Below, in pieces: positions 16,754 to 25,800 of a DNA stretch of 64,000 nucleotides. The notes under the pieces are model-generated. The model searched no databases. It saw only the letters and a list, made by a program, of their open reading frames with translations, and was not told the origin of the DNA. The stretch covers positions 1 to 64,000 of the forward strand of contig CAMJZV010000012.1 in NCBI GenBank assembly GCA_946410305.1, read 5' to 3'. Position 1 is the first letter of the stretch, and every line of letters begins with the position of its first letter. The stretch comes from an uncultured Prevotellaceae bacterium (GTDB lineage Bacteria > Bacteroidota > Bacteroidia > Bacteroidales > Bacteroidaceae). The position numbers were made by a program, and so were the translations under genes.

Positions 16754-16853
16754 AGCGGGTGAACCGCTGGGCACTTTGTTTTTTTTATGCCGGCGGGGGA
16801 ACCGCTGGGCACTCTGTTTTTTTGTTATACCAGCGGGAGAACCGCTGGGCACT
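16754..16853. repeat. REP-like array, right of the transposase (3 copies)
   Basis: Copies start at 16,754, 16,792 and 16,832 (38-40-bp period): AGCGGGTGAACCGCT and one-base variants, each followed by GGGCACT. The last copy ends about 2 nt before the stop codon of the 3,967-residue giant gene. This region carries no other gene. Confidence 0.85.
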
Positions 16854-16855
16854 TG

Positions 16856-19800
16856 TTATCTTACTGCCAGCTTTTTCTGGATGCGGCCGCCATCGGCACG
16901 GACCATGTAGACGCCACCGACACCGATGTTGGTATCGATGGTTTCGCCTGGCTGGATGGTGAAGGCAGCGATGGTGAGGCCACTCATGTTGACGATGCGT
17001 ACATCAGCTTCACGACGTAGCGACGAGGTGACGCTAATCATGTGCTTGCGGATGGTGAATACGAGGTCGCCCTCACCGAAGTTGTCACCCGACGGGTCTT
17101 TCTCATCACCGAAGGCGAACGATGAGTCGCTACTATCGAAGAGGATGGATTTAACCCCGGAGCGACGTGGGGCAGGTGATGGAGCGGCAGCAGCGACGAA
17201 GTACGGACGGAACGGCGTGGCCTTGGCACCGCCAGTAGGTGTCACATTGAAACTGTTGCCTTCGGCATTCATCAGGTAGCCGTCGACCTTCTTGCTCATG
17301 TAGTTAGGCATGAAACTATAGCCATCGGAAGACATTGCATCCAACTCGTCGTCACTGACAGCAATTTCGAGACCTGGCTTAGAAACGAAGCTGATGGTCT
17401 GCTTAGCCAGTTGAGCAGAAGCTGTCTCAGCCGTGTTCTTAGCCGTCCATTCACCACTGAGGTCAAACTCATAATAGGTCTTGCCTGGGAAGCCGACGAT
17501 ATACGGCTTGGCAGTAGCCAGCAACGGATAGGCCTTCAGTTCGCGGCCAGTCTTGTAGTATGTCTGATAAGTATCGGCATTGGCATCCTTCTGGGTGTTC
17601 TCGCTATAATAGTAGTCCCACAGGAAGGTGTTGTCTACCTGCCTGTCGCTACCTGCAGCATCAGGATAGTTGAAGGTAGCAGTTACCACAGCGGGTGAAC
17701 CGCTGGGCACTGTAGCGCCCTTATATTCGCGCAGCCAGTACTCGTGGCCTATCTTCGTGCCATTCTCATCGATAGACGGACTACCGCTATAGAAGTGGGT
17801 AATCTCGCCCTTCTGATGTGTAGTTACCAGCTCGGCGGTGAACGGCAGACTGACGGTCTCCCAACCCTTTTTCAATGAGACGAAGTTGTCGGGAACACGC
17901 TGGTACCACATGCGCTTGTCACTGTCGAACGTGTAGCTGATAGGACAGTTGAAGTCCTTCTTGTCTACCAACAGGTGATCGCTGGTGGCGATGAGCTGAT
18001 CATCTACCTGATGTACCAGATGACCGAAGACCTGCGAGGTGGGTGCTGCAGCCACACGGCGATAGGCGTCGTCAGTATAGTAGCTGCTAAATGCTGGCTC
18101 TGTGAAGTAAGCGGTCAGCACATCATAAGTCTTCTTGTTGACAGCCTCATCAGGAGCATATACCAACAGGTTCGGCGTCTCGTCACGGTTAGCGATGCTA
18201 TTCAGACCACTCTCGTCGAGCAATGGCTGGTAGAACCACTGGCCGTTACGACCCAACGACCACTGCGTGTCGTTGTGACCATAGAAGTCGATAGCCGTCA
18301 TGTTCGGATATGCTGGATGCTGATCGTTCTCATTGGTACCCTTCGAGTAAGCCACGAGGTTGACACTTGGGTTGAAATGAGCCACATTCATAGCCTTCGA
18401 CTGATAGTAGGCAGGAGCACGATAGACGCGGTTGCTCTCATCCGTGATTGACAGGCGACCGTTGTTCTTGACAATATGGGAAGGTTCATCCTGATGTGGG
18501 CGCTGGCTGTTCCAACCGTAGGTCAGCATCTGTCCGAAGTAGATATAGTCGTCGGGCCATACAGGATAGAAGTGGGTGTTGTCGTTGGTATCAACAAACA
18601 TACGTTCCTCCTGGCTCTCAGGTATCACACCGTCAGCATAGCGGAAGTCACCATCGGCATAGCGATCTTCTACATAGCCACCGTTTGTATAGACACCATC
18701 AATACCCGACGAACAGTAGGTGGCATTCTGCTCGACATAGTTCTTGGTCTGCGGAGCTGACAGCGTACCGTCGGCATTGATGGTATAGAATGTGTGGGCT
18801 GTACCTGTACCGGTCTTCGTATTGTTATACCTCTTATATAGATAGAAGCCGTTCAGATTGTAAGCCACCGTACCATTGTAGAAGGCAGACTCAGGCATCG
18901 GAGTGGCATCGCTGGCAGTATAGGCCTTCGTCTGCGGATAGTAACAGTTCACCACCTTCTTGCGCTCAGAAGTAGCAGGTGTTCCCAGAATAGCCTTTCC
19001 AGTGAAGCCATTGGTAGCACTGGTATTAATCCAGCAGTTCTCCATATAGGCCTTATCCTTAGTAGCATCGTCCTTGTCAGCAATACCAGCGGACTTGAAC
19101 GAACCAGTTACACCGAGGTTATAGACATTACCACAGAGGTTATAGAACAGTGAGTTGTCCAATCCGTCAATATGGTAGCCGTCACCATGCAGGTTACCTT
19201 CGAAGCAGTTGTCGTCGGTACCGATAGGTTCCCAAGCGGGTGAACCGCTTGGCACGGTGACGTTGGTGTGCAGGAAGAACTCCAGGTTCTTACAAGCCTT
19301 GACATAGTCGTCGAGTGGGGCGTGACCAGTGAATGGGCCGTTATTGATGAGGCCATCATCAGCGGGCGAACCGCTGAACACGCTGAGGTCGAAGAACTGC
19401 TTCAGCTGTTTAGCACCGTTGGTTGCGTCGTTAATGTAAACCTTGCTGTCGCGCTTCACGTTCTTTTTGTCCACGTAGTAGTGGTGCTCCTTGTCTTCCA
19501 GCACCTTCTTCAGGTCGTGGTAGTTGGCGACGCTTACCTGAACGGTATTCGAATAGGTCTCACCGAGATAGGTCTTAGCGTAGTAAGCCAGGTAGTAGCC
19601 GTCCTGATACCAGTAGAGCGGATCGAATTGCGGTGTGTAATCAATGCCATTGATGTGACTTTCAGCGTCTCCAATCTTCTCGAAGAGTTTCCAGCCACCA
19701 CCCGTTACCTCGTAGGCACCCGGTGTCACATGCGGTTCACGAATACCAACGAACGTACCTGGCAGCACAATCTGAGGCGCTTTGATGTCCTCGACGGTAG

Positions 19801-22800
19801 GAATACCGCTCTTGAACTGCAAGTGGATGTTCACCACGTGGCGCTCACTAATCGGGGTGACGTGGGTACCCGACTGGTCACTTTCCTCGTAATCATACTG
19901 ATAGACCACAGTAATGATCCTCTCCTTCGACATGTCAAAGATGTCCGACTCGCGGCTGACATAGAGCGTTGAGGTCTCTGTCGGAGCAATACCGTGGATG
20001 GTGAAGTTGGTCTGCCAGTTAGCCAGGCCATTGTAGCTTTCGCTACTTATCACCAGTCCGATGGGCACCGTCTGTCCGTTAGTGTAGGTTCCTGTCTCAC
20101 TACCTGTTACAGAGGCATTTGTTACGCTGACGCCTTCCGTATTCTCACCAACCTTATATTCTTCACGGCAGAAGTAGTAGGTCTTACCTACATCACCAGC
20201 TGCAAAGTTCAATGTAGCGATATTCGCCTTGTCGGTGTCGCCCAAACTACCATATGTTGAAGAGGTGATAATAGTACCCACGGCGTATGGTGAATTACCA
20301 ACCTGGAAGGGGCTCTTGACAACATAGACTTTGCCAGCCTCCTTCACATCGATGGCCGAATAATGGCGCTTCTCGTTAGGCAGTTTCTCAAAGTCCGTAC
20401 GTGAGTACTCGTCGCCATGCTTCAGTATTACACCATTATGTGTGCCTGTCTCGCTGCCATTATAGGTAGCAGTATAGTCCACTGGCCTTGTCAGTGAATA
20501 GCCTGCCAGGTTGTCTATGGCAGCAGCCTCGGTAGCAGCAGCCGAGTCGTACTGGTATTTCTGTCCTTCACCGTGTATAATAGTTCCTGTGGTAGGATTC
20601 TTACTGAAGTTCGGGTCTATGAGCAAGTCTAAGGCATCGTAGTTGAAGGTGAAGTGCTCACGGTCAGACTTTGACATCGAGCACCATACACCCAGTCCAC
20701 GGTAGTTCTTACCAGCCTCGTAGTAGTCACCGCCATACAGACCCTCTGTCGTACAGTAGTAGGCGGGAACGATATTGCTGAGAATCTCCTTGGCAATATT
20801 CTTCTCGGCTGCTGTTCCATTCTTAAACCTATTGTAATATTCCGTCTTCTCAGTCTCCGTCATGCGGGTACCAACGTAGATATACTCCGTCTTGCTGAGC
20901 GGGATGGTGGCGGTACAGATATAGGCCGAATCCACGTATTCGTCCATGTGGAGTTTGACCCTGGTGGTATCGGAAACCGTGCTGCCGACATGCATACGTA
21001 CGGTGCCATTGTCGAATTCCTTGGTTACAATGAATGCCGTCGCAAAGGCTGCCTGACCGGAAAGAGTAACTTCGGAATGATTCTTCTTAATGTTCTGGTA
21101 AGTATCGTAAACTTCCTTCGATATGAGGTTGCCTACCTTGTATTCGCGCTGACCAAAGACACCACCCGTTTCACTATCCAGATGATAAGTCGGGCCATCT
21201 TCATAACCAGTGCCGCCAGTCTGGTTCTTTTCGTTCCATGCACCTTCATGCTTTGTGTACCATGTATTCCAGTCGGCAGGGTTATTAACCTTATAGGTCA
21301 GCATATAACCGGTATCGTGACCGAGGTTATTGGATGGGCGGAAGACGAAGTCGAAGTCCACATCCTTCTCCAAGGCTACATGATAGACGGTGGAATGAGC
21401 CGTCTTAAGAGCTTCATATTGACTAGGCAGCAAGACACTATCGGCAGGGAAGGTGATGGCGCTGTTGCCCTCACCGACAATACATTCGGCAGTGGTGACA
21501 TACGTGCTGTCCACAAACAGCGACTGTTCCGACTTGGTCAGCAAGTACCAGTCCCAATAGCTGATAGGATCGTTCTTGTGGTATTCCACGTCATTGATAA
21601 CCATCTTCTTATCACTTCGCAGAACTACGCCTGGTGCAGAATAGTAGGCATACTTGTTTGGCATGACGTTCAACAACTTCATGGTACCATGAGACGCTGC
21701 CGTGATGGTCAACGGAATGTCTACCGACTCGCTATAGGCATTAGGAGCACCGGTGTAAGCAGAAATGTACTGGTCGTAAACGTAGACAGAACCCTTGATG
21801 AACCAGTAGTGGGCAGGTACGGAATCGTTGCCAGTATATTTACCGCTGATGTTGTAGCAATCGTCGATGATAATCTGCGTACCGTGTACGAAGTTACCGG
21901 AGGTCTCCCATTCTACGGGTGCTCCGTTATAGGTAAAGTCCTTTCGGGTAATGGCGTCAGCGTTCAGAGCTGTCAGCGTGGTATGTTTCTTCTTATCGTA
22001 GGTACCTACTCTGTGTATGTTCTTGGCATAGACGAAACCGCCGCCGATACCAGGCTGCACGTTAATCAGGTCAAGCTCGATGACACCCGTGATATAGCCC
22101 CAGTCTTTCTCATAGAGTCCCAGATCGGTGCCCTGCTTCTTCTCTGTCGTCAGCTCCAGATATACACCGGAAGCCAGTGCCACCTTATTCAGACTGGTAC
22201 CATTGTTGCGCTTGCGTTCGTTGTGGAAGCCAGCCTTCCAGTCGTAGTAGGAGGCACTGCCGAACGCCTTGGAAGCGATATCCGTACCGCCATTCGAATA
22301 GGCTGCGGAAGCACACTTGTAAGTTGCCTCGTCAGTATTGTCGGTTCGACGAATGTCTTTATCTTCCATAAAGTGTACGTCGCTGGTCAGCGCACCCAAG
22401 TAGTTCACGATGTTATAGATACCGAAGTAGTTGCCATGAACGGCTTTATCCAAATCAGCAAAGTCATCGGGATTCTGGTCTTCAGGGAAATTAGTAACTT
22501 TCGTTTTACCTGACTTCAAGGCCAAATCTGCAGTAATCACCGAGTGCTTTTGGTTGAGCGATACCTCACGTACACGGTTGATGGTATAGTTAGTATGGTC
22601 TACAATCTCCGGCACACGGTCCTGCGCACCCTGCATCACCATACGACTACCGAACACACCACAGAAGTCAGCGCGCTGTATGGTATTCATCAGACGACCG
22701 GCATAGACTGGCAATACACCGTTTTCCTTCCAGTAACCCGTAGTAGGATCGGTGTTAATCGAACCGTCAGCATTAAAGAAGTTTCCTATCGTCGTATTTT

Positions 22801-25800
22801 TAAAAAGCGAGTAGATATCATCAGCCGTTAGGGTAGAGGCCTTGGTGTGATTTTCATCTTGAGGATAATAAGTTGTGCCGTCATTGTCGGTACACTCATG
22901 GGTACACTGGTATCTCAACTCATAATAAGCAGCCTCACGGGCAGGTAATGCTTCATATTGTGCAATCGTGATTTCACGTGCGATGGAGTAGTAGTCCGTA
23001 CCATAGTTAGTAATGTTCAGACCACGATAGCCATCCACAAAGGTCAGGTTACCATCGCCATAGAGACCTCCGGTATGTCCCGTACCCAGCGTAATGAGGT
23101 CACGATGATAGACATCGTTGATAGACGCTGTGGCATTGCCGAATACCGTTGTAGCGTTGGCATAGACGGTGGAAGAACCTGACGACGTATTACCACCGGC
23201 AAATACGGCATTGTGAATGATAATACCCGTAGGATCCAAACTGTTCCACTTTGTATCATAGTTCTTGTTGCCCAAAGTATTCAGGTCTTCAATAGGAACG
23301 TATTGACCTGCTGTATAGTTGTGACCATTGATGGTGACAGCAGACAAAGCCTTTGGATGTGGCTCTACCAGCACTTTGCAGTCCTCGGTCAGCACATATT
23401 CATTATTGTCTTTTACCCAGTTGGAATCGTCGTCAGCAGGCTTGGTACCGGGAATATAGGCATCATCTCCCTTCTTATAAGCATAATAATAGCCCTCCCA
23501 TTGGTCATCGTAGCGATTGCCGTCCTTGATACCAACATAGAGCTTGCCGTCCTCCTCATAGGCACTATATACATAACCGATATCGCCACCGCCGAAGACG
23601 TTGCCGTAACCCTTTTCCATACCCTTGTCAGAGCCTACTTCACCACCGAAGATGTGTACCTCCGTCTTTCCGAAGACGTAACCGTCGGAATAGAGCGTAC
23701 CACCTTCACCAAGGTTGTTGTAGCCTCGGCCACCACCAAAGACGTTACGATGAACCTGACCTTCATAGAGTTCGACGGTAGTCCTACCAGCTTTGTAAAT
23801 ACCCTGAAGCGTACGAACACTGTTGTCCGTTCCAGTAGCATTGATAATACCACGACCAACAGCCGCAATCTCACCACCGCCAAACAGGGCATTGCGCACA
23901 TGACCGCCATACATCTTCACGTTAGCGATATCCACACTACTGTTGTCGATATAGCCGCCACCGAAGATACAACCACTATCAAACAGACGGTTTGTACCAT
24001 CGCCCGACCATGTCTCATCGTGCAGTTTCTCCTGATAGTAGTCTTTCTTATAAGGAGCAGTGCCCGACCAAACCTGAAGGGTATCGAGGTTGGTGTCTGT
24101 TGCAGGGGCGCTATCAAAGTGACGATAACCGATAAAGCCCTTGTTGAGCGTAATATTCGTGGTTCCGAATACGGCACCACCTTCACCACCACCGTAGGCG
24201 TTACGCTCAATAGCGGGAATACCGTCAAGGAAACTGGTACCGTCGAGCTTACCGATGATGACGTTTGTCTCACCGAGGATGTCACCCGTCGTGCTTTCGC
24301 TGATGGCTCCAGCATGATAGCCTACACTACCCTGCCAGCCACCACCATAGACGTTACGTGCTGTACCACCTTCGATATAGGCATTAGCAGAGGCGATGAA
24401 ATCATTATTGAAATCATCCTTCTCAATATCGTATTTATTGTTTACCGAACCCACGGTACCTGCAGCATAAAGGTCTTTCGTCACCTTACCACCAAGCAGG
24501 GCGATGTAGGTTGTTCCGTGCACATCGCCAGTATTTGCAGTATTTGCATCACCCAGGCCACCACCATAGGCGTAGGCACCGCTCAGGCTTCCATTATACA
24601 TATAACCACAGACATCAGCACCCTGGTTGATGATAACATTGGTATTGTATTTCTTGCCGTTCCTGGCTACTGCCAGGTCATTGTCCAATCCGGTGTCGGT
24701 ATAGCCAGTACCAATAGAGAGGTCAATGTGTTTGGCTGTCGTGCTGGATGCTGCGGCTTCTGCATCAGCTGCAGCATCTGCTTCTGCTGCCCATACATCA
24801 ACAGACATCTTATTCATCACACGACCCAACTGTCCGCCACCATAGACCTCATAGACTCGGGCAGTATTGTTCAGGTTCACCTCCGTATATTCTGACCAGG
24901 TGTCCTTACCATAACCGGCACCATAGACGGTGGCATAAGTATGCTTTGTAGCATCATTCTGCGGATCCTTATAGGAATAGACAGGTGCATTGATGTTCAC
25001 CTTACCGTAGAACGTGCGACGGCAGTTGTTGTTACCGCCATAGATACCTGTGCGGTAACCACCTATTATAGCATCACTACTGTTCCAGTTGACATTTGCT
25101 TCGTAAACGTCGCAAGGATATTCGTTATACAGACCGTAAGCACCGCCGAAGATCTTGTCGCAACGGAAGGTTGAGCCTGTAGGAACATTGATCACGGTAC
25201 GACGGGTGACACCCTCCTGATAGCTACCGCCATAGACAGCCTTTAAGTGTCCGCTGAGCAGGTCGATAACGGCAGAAGCCTTGTCATAGTCAGTAGAAGT
25301 GGACGCAGAACTCAGGTCAACACCCATACCAACACCGCCGTTCTCACCAGCACCGAAGACCTCGGTTCCCTGATAGGTGGTCATGGTCTGAGGCACATCC
25401 ATCAAGATATAGCTGCTGTTCTGCATCAAGTTCTCCTCTTCCTCACCGAGGAAGCCCTGTCCTGCACCATAAATCTGATGTACGGTATTCAGGGAATTGT
25501 TGGTATCAGTAGGACGGAAGTTGATGAAAGCATTGCCTAGGAAAGGCTTGGAATAACCTGAACGAGCCTTGCCAATATTCTTGCCTTCTCCTTCAGCGAT
25601 AGTGCCTTCTCCTCCTGTGGCATAGAAATACTTACCAAAGTACGGGTCTGTATAGTCATACACACCGTAGGCGCCACCGAATATCTTTTCCACGCGTCCC
25701 TGTACATATTCCATATAGGCGGAGGCGTTGAGCATATCGGTATTGTATACCTTGCTGCGAACGGCATCGTTGCGCAGACGGCTGTTGAAGTTGGCTGTAC

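Larger units (their letters stand above)
15338..16853. mobile_element. RAYT/REP cassette (REPtron-like)
   Basis: One Y1-type transposase gene lies between two arrays of three REP-like elements, all six in the same orientation. The cassette is inserted between two surface-protein genes of the same strand and has no other cargo. This matches the organisation of REP-associated tyrosine transposases, which are domesticated IS200/IS605 relatives that mobilise REP sequences. Whether it is still active is unknown. Confidence 0.75.

Noticed and set aside
15338..16853. REP arrays considered as a CRISPR array
   Set aside because: Only three copies per side, short hairpin units with T-rich variable-free spacers, no cas genes, and a RAYT gene between them.
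20948..22513. Long plus-strand open frame of 521 codons
   Set aside because: It lies entirely antisense to the 3,967-residue gene. Its translation is low in recognisable motifs and the minus-strand frame is continuous with repeat structure, so it is a shadow of codon bias.
23213..24895. Long plus-strand open frame of 560 codons
   Set aside because: It is antisense to the VYGGG-repeat region. Repetitive coding sequence keeps antisense frames open. No signal, domain or promoter supports it.
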